The translations under genes and the position numbers were made by a program. From contig MU277678.1 of the NCBI GenBank assembly GCA_022385805.1, forward strand, positions 231,413 to 295,412: 64,000 nucleotides of DNA, in the 5' to 3' direction. Below the pieces are notes generated by a model that was not told where the DNA came from, did not search any database, and worked only from the letters and a program-made list of their open reading frames with translations. Positions 21,752 through 34,300 of the stretch are shown here, in pieces (the first letter of the stretch is position 1; every line of letters starts with the position of its first letter). The stretch is from Pilatotrama ljubarskyi (taxonomy: Eukaryota > Basidiomycota > Agaricomycetes > Polyporales > Polyporaceae).

Positions 21752-22336
21752 CCCCCCATCCCGCTCTTGTGCATGCGTCGTGGCTCCTCGGACTCTGTTG
21801 TTGTTGCGTCGGCTGCAGAACTTTGCTCTCGGATATTTTGACGGCCATCGGACCCTCACTTCTATCACGACCCTCTCACGACATCTGACTTATTGCTATC
21901 TGGTGGTTGGACGTAGCGTACTACTCGTAGCGCAACAGTGCAATGTATTCTCTTGGTCGAGCTCCGACTCGGATACCCCGTATCACAAGCCCGAGTCTGC
22001 GCGCTATCATAGTGCGGCGCCGGCGACTGTCAGTGTGCGCATAGGCGTCCTATAGGCGTCCATGTTCTCCAGATTCGTCCGCCATGGCGCGATACGCATT
22101 ACCCTATGACCGCTGCACACATCATGCATTGCGGTGCCGGTATTGCTTAAACCTCATCCTTATCCGTGTACGACGACGACCCCGACGACGACTGCCACAA
22201 CTGCTACAGTACATAACGAGTCGAGCTCCAGGCCGTCACGTACGCGGTTCGTGATCGAGAGAGCACGGTCACTGGCCAGCAGCCAAACCCCGCCAGCATC
22301 TTCCACAATATTGAGATCATCGAGTGTACTGGCGGG
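21752..22336. other. Spacer before PPAT gene
   Basis: Contains the promoter of the PPAT gene and perhaps part of its N-terminus. The frame of the PPAT start stays open back to about 22220 (VTYAVRDRESTVTGQ, then FHNIEIIECTGGMPP), so an upstream exon is possible; I could not fix its start. Confidence 0.4.
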
Positions 22337-23582
22337 ATGCCTCCTCTTTCACCCGCCGTCGAGGATGTGCGACACACTCTCCTCCTTACGACCGTCCATG
22401 ACCTGCACGACACCCCCAACTTTCTCGCGAGCTCCGTCTCAACCGCCGCGCGCAAGACGACGGAGAGGCTCCGCATAGTCATCCTCTCGCCCTTCTTCAA
22501 CCCACCTCTTCGCCATTCTCATGGGCAAAGTACCGGAGCAGCCACAGCAACAGCAGGAGATGCAGCCGTCCCGGGCATCTCGCGGACGCAGTATTGGGAC
22601 GACGTGCAGCGGCTGCTGACGTTCGTGTATGTACAGGCGACGAAGGTCGCGCAGGACATGGGCAAGATCCTCCTCGACATCGACGTCCTCCTCCGCGGCA
22701 CCGCCGACCCGTTCCCGGAGCAGGTCGTCCGCGAGGCCGAGCGTATATTCTCCGGTACGCCAATCGGCCTACGATGCCCGCTCCCTGCTGAACGTGCTGC
22801 CCAGTCGTTCCGCACGACACGTCCCTTCCCGTCCTCCCTACCGCCCTACGGGAACGGCGCGACGAGATCATCGCGCTCGAGCCGGACGATCACCCCTCGC
22901 ACACCACTCCGCGTCCGCCACCACCGGCCGACCCGTCCGTACCGCCGCTCTATCCGGTCGTCGCGCTCGGCGGGACGTTCGACCACCTGCACGCCGGGCA
23001 CAAGATCCTGCTCAGCATGGGCGCGTGGATCGCGAGCGAGAAGCTCATAGTCGGGATCACCGGTACGTCTCCTCCATCGCTCTTCCCTCCTCGCACAGCT
23101 CGGACATTCGCGATGAACATCGTATGCGTAGACGACGCGCTGCTGGGCAAGAAGGAATACAAGGAGGTCCTGGAGCCGCTTCCCGTGCGCACCGCGCGGA
23201 CGCGTGCGTTTCTGGAGCTCTTCCGGCCTGAGATCGTGCACGACATCGTGCCCATCGACGACGTCTACGGGCCTACCGGCTGGGACCCCAACATCCAGGC
23301 CCTCGTCGTCAGCAAGGAGACGCTCCCCGGCGCGTCCTCGAGTGCGTGTCTTCCCTTAATCTCAGCACTCGCATGACGCTGATGTGTGCTCGGACAGTCG
23401 CGAAGCGGAGGGAAGAGCGCTCGCTCCCGGCACTGAAGACGTTCGTGATCGACGTCATCTCCGCGACGGAGGCGAGCGTGGATGCGGGAGACGCGGCGCT
23501 GCTCAAGACGGCGAAGATGAGCAGCACTTATATCCGCGAGTGGATCGCCAAGAACAGGCGGCACGATGCTCCCGCATCGTGA
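22337..23582 (+). CDS. cab4: Pantetheine-phosphate adenylyltransferase, eukaryotic type (CAB4-like)
   Basis: An N-terminal eukaryote-specific region (RHTLLLTTVHDLHDTPNFLA, LRIVILSPFFNPPL, YWDDVQRLLTFVYVQATKVA) precedes the nucleotidyltransferase domain. That domain opens YPVVALGGTFDHLHAGHK, where H-x-G-H is the ATP-binding motif. It continues LLSMGAWIASEKLIVGITDD, LLGKKEYKEVLEPL, DVYGPTGWDPNIQALVVSKE and KTFVIDVISATEASVDAGDA, ending with MSSTYIREWIAKN (the S-S-T-x-I-R motif). Four introns were checked and give continuous protein. The enzyme makes dephospho-CoA from 4'-phosphopantetheine and ATP. The fungal protein lacks the fused dephospho-CoA kinase of animals, and none follows here. The start may lie upstream (see spacer). 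Confidence 0.9.
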
Positions 23583-24307
23583 TCGACTCAAGATTACTCT
23601 CATACTCGCAAGGGGAAGTGTACGATTCTCTCCAGCATTACCGATGGGGAGAGAGCGACCGCAAGCAGAAATTAACGGTGTACTTCATGTATTAGACGGG
23701 CCGAGAATCGAACGGACTTCGCAGGCACCGCGACGCAAGGTCTCTTACATACAACGAACGGTAGTGGTGGTATTGGTGTGAGATGAGGTAAAAGGTCAAG
23801 ATGCCAGTGCTTCTGCTGCTGCTGTCCTAGATGCACAATAAGTAGGTATTAGATAGGCGCGAGGCGGGGATTCGTAAGTCTCGGGGAGGTTGGAGATGGA
23901 TATCACGGAGCGCTGGGGATATACGTACGTGCGTGGAGAGGGAACGCAGAGACGAGACAGAGGAAGCAGAGAGTCGGCGAAAGACAGAAGTACCTAGACG
24001 AGAGAGACAAAGAGTGAAACCGAGCCGCGTGAAAAATACATCGAAGGTCCAACGGAGCCGTCCAAGAAGATAGAGAACAGAGAAACACAGAAGCCGAGAG
24101 GCAGAGAGAGGAAATGGGAAAGAAGAAGCTCGAAGAGACGGGACCGGAACTCGTATAGCAATGCACGGCGGGTGAAGTCGAAGAGAAGCCCCACCACTAA
24201 GTGTAAAGGAAAACCCATGTTCGTGTGCGCACACGGTCGAAGCCCATTAGAGGTCCACGCACCCAAGGACCCACACTCGTCTTCTAGGTCGTATATAAGG
24301 GCGTTGC
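23583..24307. other. Gene-free interval, convergent gene ends
   Basis: Between the PPAT stop and the LIM-protein stop. The plus strand is strongly GA-rich from 23930 to 24160 (CT-rich on the minus strand). No coding signature. Confidence 0.5.
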
Positions 24308-27265
24308 CTACCGCACGGCGGGGCCGAGGGCGGCCAGGTCGATGAAGCGCGTGACGCGCTTGAGCGCGACGGTCGTGCGGTCACCCGCAGGCCCCAGCAC
24401 GTCCTCGTCGTCACCGTCGTCCATCGCCTTCTGGACGTGCCGCTCGCACAGCATACGCCCGTCGAGCTCGTAGTACTCGACGAGCCGCTCAGTGCACCCG
24501 CGGTACTCGCATAGGAGATGTTCTGGGTGGTACCGGTCGCCGGCATGGGAGACAGCGCAGGGCCCCTCGATAGGCTGGCCGCACCGTGCGGCGGCGCACA
24601 GCGAGTTGTTCTCTTCGTGATAGTGGTAGGCGCAGTATGGCTTCCCGTCAAAGACGTAAAATGTCTTATCCGGGAACGGTTTCTGCCAGACGAGGATGGT
24701 CAACATGCATACATGCGCGGTAGCAACGGCTTGAGACGTACCTGGCATGTGAAGCAACTGAAACATTCCTTGTGATACTTCCCTTTGAGCTGGCCGTCCG
24801 ATGACGACACGGCCTGCTTCTCGATAGTCTTGTTACAACGCCGACACTAAACACACCCAAAAGGAGAGCGAGCGAAACATTCCTTCGTCAGCCCCATCGC
24901 GACACCGCAACCTAGCGCGACAGCTCGCCCCGCCGCACTGAAACAAGCGCTCACCTTCGGCAGGTACATATTCTTCCAGCACTTATCGCAGAGCACCCTC
25001 GCGCCCTCGACCTGTATCCATCGCCCGTCCTCGATCACCTTCTCGCACCTGAGGCAGACCTTCGTCTTCGCCGGCCGCCTGGATGTGCTCTTCCGTGCCT
25101 CCGGCCTCGTCAATGAGGGCAGCGTCGGACTCGTGTGAGAGCGCATGGGCAGCTTCGGGGAGCGGGCGCCGACACTGTCGCGCTGCTGCGAATCAGAGAC
25201 GAACGCGCGCGAGCTCGTGCTCGTCGTCGGGGACATCGGGCTCTCCTCAAGGAGCGTCTCCATCGCGCGGTCGAGTGCGCCTGTCGACTTTGTGGTCGTG
25301 CGCGAAGAGTAAGAAGAACCCGCGGTAGAGGCGGACAGGCTTCGCTGGGGCATACGGGGCGAGGGCGCGGAAGAAGAGGACGACGACGAAGAGTACTTGG
25401 AGTCGCTGTTTGTCATGGACGGGAACCGGACCTTATTCTGGCTATTCTTACTGGTAGTGGTGGTGGTGGTGTTGCCCGCGGACGCCGCAGGCTTCGCCGT
25501 GGCGGCTACCGCAAGCGGCTGGGGGCTCGCACGCAACGGTACATCGTCCTCCCCGTCGTCGTCCGAGTCCGCGTACGCCAAGCCATCGTAGCTACCATCA
25601 TCTGAGCGTGGCGACAACGGCGACGGGGCCGCGGACGCAGGTCCGGCGTACGGAAGCGGCTTCGACGTGTCGACTGTCGGAAGTTTGTTCTTGAACTTCT
25701 CGAAGAACGGTAAGCGGGGAGTGGACGGTGGGTCCGGGAGCGGCGCCTTCGGCGGTTCCTGCGAGGGCGGGAGCACGCGGTCCCGCAGGCTGTGGACGCT
25801 GACGGGGCTGGTAGGTGAGGAGGCGATCCCGGGACCAGCGGGAGCCGTAGGTGTGATGCTAGGGGACATCCGTGCACTGGGTGATGGTAGCCCAGCCGAG
25901 ACTGGTGATTTCTGCGAGTAAGGAGAGTGAGGCGACATGGAGGCAGTTCCAGATCCGGGAGAGAGTGGCGGGGTATTCGCAGCTGCATCCACAGGAATAT
26001 CATTAATCTCCCTCCGTACGACATGCAATGAGGAAAAGCAGCAACTCACCAAACTTCGTTGCCGAGGCAATGTCAAGGAATCGCGGCGCATTCGCCCGCC
26101 TACCGTCCATACCCAGACCGGGGGTCATAGGACCCCTAACATTGGGATCCTGCAGCATGGGAGGAGCGAGTCCCAGGTTCGTAGTGAACATCGCGGCACG
26201 AGCTGCCGCCGCAAAACCGCGCCTGCCAACGCCTGCCATCCCCGCCTCTCCGCCACTTTGAGTATTCGGCTCGATTCGAGGCGTGCCGACAGGCGGCGTG
26301 GGCGTCATGGGAGGGGGCGGAGGACCTCCCATGAAGGGTGGTCTCTGCTGGTCGAACGATGGTCGCATGCTTGCAGAGGATGGTGCCCGCATGCGATTAG
26401 GATCGTTGGCGGGAGTCCTCGCACGCGCGTCCGTAGAGTAAATGACCTCCGGGCCTTGGTCAAAGGACGGCCGCCCACTTGAGTTCGTCCCGGAACGCTG
26501 GCGTACGGACAAAGGAGACATCGCACCCGTCGCGCCGGGTCCCATGCGGGGATCCGGTCTCGTCGACGTGTACGGCGCAGGGTTAGACTGCACGGGATGT
26601 CGGACACCATTCGTGAACACCCCGCTCGGACGCAGGCTTGCAGAAGAAGGCGTGCGAGGACGGAGGGCGGTGGTGCCTGGGGCGGCGATGTTGCTCCGCC
26701 CGGGCGTCGGGGATCGATCCATGGTTGAGGAGGTACGCGACGCGAGGTGGTCTGGAGTGCGAGGGGCCGGCGGCGGAATACGCGGTGAGGGGGCGCGAGG
26801 AGGCTGCGAGGGCCCTGGGGGAGAGGGAAACGGCACGCGGTCGCCATAGGGCGGACTACGCGCGTCGCGGGCGAAGGGGTCACCTAGTCGCTCTGAGCGA
26901 CTGTCGCCGCCGCGAGTGCTGAAAGAGGAGGCTGATGACGGTGCACGGACACGGCCAGTAGGTGGCGGAGCGGGACTCTTCTGGCGCGAGGGCGCTTGGA
27001 CGAGGGACGTATTGCGTGGCGGAGTCTGTCCAGGGGGGGAACTCACGAGATTCTGGAGTCTGGTGGGCAGCAGCGCTGCGACGGATCGCGGAGAACTTGG
27101 CGTCTTGAGGGCGGGAATAGTAGGGACAGGGGGGATAGCAGCGCAGATGTGCTCGCCGAGGTCTGCTATGCGTACTGGCTGGTTGCAGTTTGAACACTTG
27201 ACGGAAGGTAGGATCTGGGATATGCGCTCCGAGGCAGGCGCAGAGGGAGCTAGGAGTTGGGCCAT
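24308..27265 (-). CDS. pxl1: Paxillin-like LIM-domain protein
   Basis: Starts MAQLLAPSAPASERISQILP; a small Cys/His motif (CSNCNQPVRIADLGEHIC) follows at residue ~24. About 700 residues of Ser/Pro-rich disorder come next, including PPSQEPPKAPLPDPPSTP and a poly-Ser run. The C-terminus carries LIM domains: CLRCEKVIEDGRWIQVEG with LCDKCWKNMY; CRRCNKTIEK with YHKECFSCFTCQ, KPFPDKTFYVFDGKPYCAYH; and CAAARCGQPIEGPC with RYHPEHLLCEYRGC and GRMLCERH. The last two are full zinc modules. S. pombe Pxl1, with an N-terminal disordered part and C-terminal LIM domains, acts at the contractile ring; a role in cell polarity or septation is inferred. It ends LAALGPAVR-stop. Confidence 0.85.
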
Positions 27266-27726
27266 AAAGAGCGTGGATAGGCTGGGCTAGCCAGGATGTG
27301 CTGTCGGGCAGGGGGGGAGTGCGGGGGAGGGGACGAGGAGGAGGAGGAGGAGAGGAGGAGGAGACGGTCGGGAGGCAGGACAGATTAGGAGGGCAGAAAG
27401 TAGTAGAGTAGATAGAAGTGGGAGAAAGACATATGCACCGATCACAACACAACCACCAGCCAGCAGTTAGGCGCTTTGTTCTGTTCTGCCACGGGCGCTT
27501 CCCGTCCCCGCTAGTACAGCAACTCCTTCAGCCACAGCGGGTTCGACATCGACGTCGACGTGCACCCCCTTCGATGCCTCGCCAACATATCATACCGCAG
27601 TGTACGCCGCAGTGTGCACGATACAACCTGAGAACAGCCAGAGTGCGCGTTGCGCTGCAGACGCGACTTGGCAAAGTGCACGGATAGCCGACGCAGAGAG
27701 CTGAGCTAGGCGAAGTCGAAGATCTG
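27266..27726. other. Upstream region of the LIM gene with (GGA)n tract
   Basis: Promoter side of the LIM-protein gene. A purine tract with repeated GAGGAGGAGGAG lies at about 27325-27362 (CTC-rich on the coding strand of the LIM gene), typical of pyrimidine-rich fungal core promoters. Confidence 0.5.
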
Positions 27727-28482
27727 ATTCACGCCCGCCCGTTTTAGTCTAGCACTCCCACCCACCCGCCCGTCCAATCCCCTCCCGCCCTCCATCCTCT
27801 TCGACGCGGCAGAACCGTCCCAGCGTCGGCCCATCGAGATTGCGGTATTCATCTCTCTCTTCTCATCTCCCCACACCAGTGGGAGCGCGCCCGATACCGC
27901 CGCCGCCCCTCCGCCTCTATCTCAATCGCACCGCTCCCGCGTTCCCATCGGTCGACCCGGTCCTTGTGCTCGAGCATCGTCGTCGACCGGCGGTGCAGCT
28001 GGGAACGTCCTGGAAGCTCAGCCTATAAGGTCGCAGCAGCAGCGCAATAGCAGCCAATCTTCCCATCAGCGCCCATCGCCCGCACGCCGTCACCGACGGT
28101 ACGTCCGCATGCAGATCACCGTCAATGCATGCGGGGAAACGTCCTTGTGATCCGGGGAAGCTCGACGCCAGCCACGGCCATATGCAGTTGTCGCGACCGT
28201 CTCCAGTCCGACTCCGCGCACCCAGCGTACGGGGGAGATATATGACATGGAATCGGTATCGCTCTGTGGGTCTTCCTGACTATTACCGCACACCAGCAAT
28301 AGCATAGCACTAGTGGAGCACAAGCACCGACTTCAACTTGTCAATCTGTCGAACAACATGTTCCGAGCGAAGCCGTCGAGGCCTGCACCGCTCCTCCTGT
28401 CGCCGACGCCATCCACATCGACATCGGCTGGGGCGGCGCAAGCCAGTATATAGCTGCGAAAACTGACATCACAGCGCGATGA
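27727..28482 (+). CDS. Possible two-exon gene fragment, unknown product
   Basis: One plus-strand frame is open from 27727 to a good GTACGT donor at 28099, coding for a Ser/Pro-rich stretch (ALPPTRPSNPLPPSILFDAA, RRPIEIAVFISLFSSPH, AAAPPPLSQSHRSRVPIGRP). A second open piece at about 28317-28482 reads SVEQHVPSEAVEACTAPPVA, DAIHIDIGWGGASQYIA and stops at TGA. No start codon is clear in frame, and the acceptor before the second piece is uncertain. I cannot name a family, so this may be noncoding. Confidence 0.2.
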
Positions 28483-31367
28483 GTACGCTCCTGCACAATA
28501 ACAGACTCATGGGATCGCGCTCACCGATGCTGGTATCCGTAACTGATCGCCTTTTCGCACGTCATGCTGTAATGTCGCTCGATCCGCATTATCTCGACAC
28601 GTCCTCGGCCAGTCTTCTAAAACATCCGCCACCGCTGCATGCGATATGCGGGCCGCACCCGCGCTCAAGCTGGGGCACGCATATCCCCGCTTCGAGCACA
28701 TCTTGCGCGCGGAACCCGACGCCGCGCCGCGCAAAAGCCGAATGCACCACAACGTCGACGTCGACGCGCTACTTTGCCCGAGGATCCCTCGTCTGCAGTA
28801 TAGTGTGCCGCCGGCGGAGATCCAGGGGCCGGAGAGAGCGGGATAACGTCACGAGTCGCGTCCCTTGAGAAGCATCCCCTGACAAGGGCCCGGCGTCGAG
28901 TGCAATCCCGTGCGTCGTTCCAAAGGAAGCGCTGATACAGTGTCGTAACCTGTGAGCGTGTAGAGTTAATGCATCCCTGACTTGCACGGTCCGATACGAG
29001 GCCTGAGAGACACCCCGAAAGCGTGCGGGCTGGGTTCGCAGGCGTCGCGGGATTACTGCGAGTCGTCCGACGAAGTCCGAGCGGTCGGAGTACTTGCGGG
29101 GGTAGGCCGACTGCTGAAGTAGGTGGGACGCGAGAACTCGTCGCCCCTGCGTTCGCCCGAGGTTGCTGGTGTATTAAGTCACGTCAGGCCCGCTGGGCGA
29201 CAGGAAGGTGATTCATTTCCGAGGCCAGAATGGACGGGAAGCCTCCTGTGCCACCACGCTTGGGCGAGCGGTCAATGCACATCGCACTGGTCGGTTTGGC
29301 TGTTGTCTTGCTATATACGGAGAGTGAACGGCGAATGGGACTTGAACATACACCTGAACATTGAAGTCTTAGTATATGCGCGGTGCACAGCAAAGGTGTA
29401 TGGTCTCACTTCCGACAGATCTTTCCACAGTCCGACAGCGTGCATCTTCAGGAAGACGCCTGTCTGTATATCCAGGGCTGGGTGAACGAGAGACGTCCAG
29501 TTAGCCTATGTACAGAGTACGATGCTGCCATAGTAGCCAGCGGCCCGTAATCCAAAGATTCAGCCGGAGTCTGACGAAGGCGTCGTTGGAGGACAAGGGT
29601 TCTGATGTTGCACAAGGGACCGAGCTCAAGAGACACGCGCCTCCAGTTCTTGGCGTGGCACGAGCATGTGACATGCATGTGATCCCGTCCGACGTGACGC
29701 GCGCCCAACACCGATGTGGTGTGCATCAAAATGCCTGGGCAACTTCATGGATCCCACCTGGATCCGGTGTTCGAGACTTCGACCTGATTTCGTTGGACTT
29801 TGAGAAATCCGGATCGTTACGCATCAGGCGTTCTCGTATCCCGGCCACGACGCCTCCATGACATCGATGGTTATCAGAAATGCCGAGCCGCACCTCCTGA
29901 ACGTCGAACAGCGAGCGTACCTGGCTCCTGAATTTCTCAGGGACCAACTGGCAACCGCGCCTGGCCCGTCCCCATCCCACCGCCATCGTCCAATCAATGC
30001 CATCTCCACTGCAGCCGAGTCGCGCGAGGAGGCGCGGACCTGGACTTTGGACCCACCGCCGCATGCATGATCCTTCGAGCCAGATGCATCGATCGGCCAG
30101 GCGATCGTAGATATCCTGCGAAGCGTCCGCGACGGCTGTGTGGACGACGACCACAACCCGCAATGGGACATGGTAGGAACGCGAGAAGGATTGAACGGAG
30201 TCCGAAGAGAGCCACCCTAGGTTTGCGCGTCGCACGGGCGCGCGCCCCTGAGGGAGGGCAGCCGGTGACCCTGTCTTTCGTCTCTGCTTGGGCGTACGTA
30301 CAGTACGTGCCTCTGCACGTGGGTTGCGGCCGCCTTTCATGGCGAAATGGCTTGGTGCGAATAGACTTGTTGTAGTTGAGGGGCTTCCGGATGCGTCGTG
30401 GCGAGGACGACTCGTGTAGCGACTGCAAAGTGGGACCACTGCGATGATGATCTTCTGTTCCAGACCCGGAAGTTATCCAGCCGTGTTGATGGGGACCCTC
30501 TTCTGAAATGCGCTCTGGTCTCACCCGAAATGCATGCTGAGCATCCTACCGTCTTCACCCTGGAATCAGCGTTCATGATGGAAGACTACACATGTCTACG
30601 GTGGGTGATGCGGCTGACTCGTCATTCCAGCATGGCATCTGAGGATGATCCGAGCTTGAACTTACTTACGTCCTTGTACAGTTGTGTTCCACGTTCGGGT
30701 ACCCTTCGGGGAATCCTGCGACCCTTGAAAACAGCAAGCGGCCCCGTGGACGATGCATTCTGCAGTGCGATCGACGGCCTGCTGTCTCGCGGCATCGCTT
30801 CGCCGTGGATCGTTAGGAGAGCTATGAAGTCGAATGCGCAAGGAACCCAGAATGGAAGCCAATGATTGCCAAGATGATAGCGACACGACAACTACGAGGA
30901 TGAAGGCAGACAGGCATGGAAGAGAAGCAGCCGGAGGATGAAGTACAGTACTGGGGCCTAGGGGAATCAGGGTGGGTACCGGCGGGGGGGCGGGATAACG
31001 GAAGCTAGACAGAACGACAGAGTATCACTACTGAAGGAGCAGAACGAGTCCCAAACACAGCAGCCAGCCAGAGACGGTCCGAACAACACACGACGAACGA
31101 CGACGATGATGTTATGCACCCTGCGCGCAGAACGCACTTACGGGTGGTATTATGTACGCAGGTTCCGCGTGCGCGAGCGAGACCCGTGACTAGCAGCTCT
31201 AATTGCGCGCTGAGAGCCGCGGGTCGGCGGCGTTCCGCTCACTGCATGCGGCGCCATAGCGGTGTGGATGGCATGCAAGGATGGGAAAGGTAGGGAACCG
31301 CCGACGTACGCGCGCACGACGGCGTAGCAGCGACAGCGCGGAGCCGCAGCGTCCCCGTGGCGGCCAA
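28483..31367. other. Gene-poor stretch
   Basis: Nearly 3 kb with no recognisable gene. Short protein-like stretches exist on the plus strand (see 29858-30865), but frames break and no domain emerges. No terminal repeats or transposase/RT motifs were seen. The last part (30880-31130) is purine-rich. Confidence 0.4.
29858..30865 (+). pseudogene. Candidate gene remnant, unknown product
   Basis: One plus-strand frame reads MTSMVIRNAEPHLLNVEQRA, then YLAPEFLRDQLATAPGPSPS. After a TGA at about 30068 it resumes in the same frame with FEPDASIGQAIVDILRSVRD, GCVDDDHNPQWDMVGTREG until a TAG at about 30218. A separate 155-codon frame (30398-30865) contains FTLESAFMMEDYTCLRWVMR and LNLLTSLYSCVPRSGTLRG. 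The pieces look coding by residue pattern only. They could be exons of an unrecognised gene or relics of one; a 237-codon minus-strand frame also covers part of the region. Confidence 0.2.
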
Positions 31368-34300
31368 CTATAGTCCGGGGTCGCCTGGTGCAGGGAAGTA
31401 CCGCGGGGTGTAGGTCGGGTCGTGCGGGGACGTAGCTGAGCCCGCCGCCATTGTGACGTCTGCGGCGGCCGGGCGCGGTTGGTTAGCGAAGCGCGAGAAG
31501 AAGTGTTCCCATTGGCCTGTATGCCACAGCGCGTCAGCACATCCCCGGACGGAGAGAGAAGGGGAAGATAGCGGACGTACCCCAGTCGAACATCGACGGC
31601 GGGATGCCTTCTAGGAAGCCGGCGTCGACCATGGCGTGCTGTTCGAGGACGTTCGGGTTACCTCCCTGCGGGTGGTCGAGCAGGTTCATAACCTGCACGT
31701 TCTCCGGCAGACCCATCTGGTTGTCCAACGCCGGGTTCATGTTCGGGAAATTGCCACCACCAAGCGGCGTAAAGTGCACCATCGATGGACCGGCCTGGTC
31801 AGCTCCTTGGAGATCGATCGAATGCTGCACTGCCTGCTGTTGTTGTTGCCGTAGCTGTTGCTGGTGGTGTTGCTGTGACGCTTGCTGCTGTTGCTGCCGC
31901 TGGATGCGCGCGGCTTCGGTGACAGCGCTTGCAGAACCTAGTATCATGGGGATCGAGACGGGCGCGGGGGCGGACGACCACGCGGCAGCGTCAAACGGCA
32001 CACCAGGAGCGGGTGCAGGTGCAGTGCGCGAGCCGGACGGAACGGATGGGGGAGACGAACGCAGACGGTCATTCTTCGAGCCGGATTCACCAGACACCGC
32101 AGTGGGCGCCTCACCTTCTTCCCCGCTCCCCTCGCCAGCAGTAGCAGCGGCAGCGGCAGCGGCTGTCGCCTCCGCATCGATGATGGTCCCTTCTGGCAAG
32201 TCCTTGAGGCGCTCCTCGGGCATGGGCCCCTTCACGACGAAGACGCCTCCGCCCGGGCGGGTCGAGTCTTTCTGGAACTTGAGCGCGGGCGGCGGCGGGT
32301 TGCCCTTGACGCCGCCCGTCGGGTTCAGCGCGGGCGGGTCGTTCCCGGGCGCGATCGGGGCCTGCGTCGCCTCGTACAGAAGCGCGATGATCTCAGCGGT
32401 CTGCAGGCAGTGTCAGCATCACGGTTCGCGAGACGTGTCTGTGACATTTGTCGACCGGCCTTTCGTCGAGCTGACATGTGGTCAGGCGAGAGCGACGCCT
32501 CCCACTTGCGCACGCAGTCTCTCAGCTTTTTCAGCTTCATTTGCGCCTCGGGGTCTTGTCTCCGGGCGTATGTATGGTACTGTAGCTGTATGGTTAGCAA
32601 GTCGATCCCGCGCATATAGTCAGAAAGAAATCACCTGTATGAGGGCACAAGAGGTCGCGCAGTACGCAACGAGCAACCAGACGTCGTACAGCGTCTCGTG
32701 CGCGTCCAGCCAGTCGATGGCCTCCCCGGACATCTTCACCAGCGCCGTCCACTTCTCGACGGTGAGCGAAAACTTGAGGTGCGCCGGACACGAGTACGAT
32801 ATGCGCATGAACACGCGCCAGAAGATCATGTTCACGCAAGTGAACAGCAAGAACAGAAGGCCTAGATCACCGCCGGAACCAGCGTCAGCTCCAGCACAAA
32901 GCAAATCCAGAGTCAGAGCTCCGCCCATCGGCACCTCGGCCGCGCCGCGGCAGCCGCACGGTTCGGGCGCGATGGCGCACTCTGCCGCGGCGGACCCGAG
33001 CGCAGAGCGGGACAGGGAAACAAAGGGACTCACCGGCATTGCGAGGGGTGTCAGGCCCGCGGAACTGCAGGTCGGCAGGCAGGTTTTCCTTCCACGCTTC
33101 GATATCTGCGAGGAGCGAGTGCAGCTCCTCGTCGCTGGTCATGTTCAAGCCGGCCGGTCTGCCGGCCGAACGAAATCACGGTCAGCCGTGGAACGTCAAC
33201 TAGAAGACAAACCGGCTGAACGGCCGAGGGGCGGCCGCAGCAGCAGCACTGCCCAGAAGGCGGAAGCGGACGTGGGGTACTCACGTATATATGGCTTTCT
33301 GGACGCGGCCGAGGATGACGCTCAGCCGGACAAGCTCGTCCAGATAGAGGTCGTTTGGGTCTCCAGACGAAGGTAAGCGGGCGTCGCAGTCTCTGATGTC
33401 GATCATGTACGGATGCCCAAAGGTGAGGCTTATCCTGAGAGCGCAAACTAGGTATTAGCATCGCAGTCCTCTCATCCGCCACGCGACTCCGGGGCATGGG
33501 ACGACGAGTAGGTTGGAGGATATACGCACCACCGGTCGCTGATAACGCAGACACCCCACAGCCGTCTGCGAAGCTCAATGTTCTGTTTGACAGACTCGGC
33601 GCGGTGCAAGCCCAAGTCTTGCGCCTACAGGCGCAGTGCATTCGAGAGACAACAAAATGAGCAAGAAGGCCGTAACGACAGGAACTAAGATAGCCCACCA
33701 TGCGGATCGCACACCCGAGCCGTATCCACAGCGCCGACAGGGCGTGGGGCACGTACTGGGAGTGGCAGTCGCCCACCATCGCGAGGATGAGCAAGGACTG
33801 CATGTTCACGATCGACGCCGTCGACAACACGTCCTCGGCCTTTATCAGGCTGTTGACGGTGTATCGTATGGACTCGAACACCTTCTGCGGGACATCCCGC
33901 CGCGTCGCCGCGACCAGACACATCGAGTACAGCAGTATCGGCGGCGGGGGGCTGCTCGCGAGGAACTCTTCGCGGGTCACCACGGGCAACATAGGTGCCA
34001 CGTCCGTAAAGTACGAGTTCACGAGATCCTCCACGATGCCGCGTTCTATGTGCAGGTCGATGGGCTTCGGGAGCGCCAGCTGCAGCTCTCCCTGTTCTGG
34101 CTCGTGCACGCGGATGATACCGGTCCCATCCGAACTCACGTCCCATGAGTGGTGGTAGCGTAGGTCGTACGCCTCGTACGCTCGCGAAGAGACCAGCGCT
34201 TGCGAATGCAGGAGGTGGGTGGCGGAGGTGGGGCCTTCGACGTGCTCAGCCGGGGTCGGAGCTGGTGGAAAGGCGGGAGAAATCAGCTCACCGTAAACTT

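Noticed and set aside
23700..23760. tRNA-like T-loop (GTTCGATTC on the minus strand)
   Set aside because: The flanking bases do not form a T-stem, and no A-box or acceptor pairing was found.
24291..24302. TATATAAG sequence
   Set aside because: It lies just past the stop codon of the LIM gene, and no gene starts downstream on the plus strand.
31604..33376. 590-codon plus-strand open frame
   Set aside because: Antisense to the Zn2Cys6 gene; its residues (Cys/Trp runs opposite CAG codons) are a by-product of GC-rich coding on the other strand.
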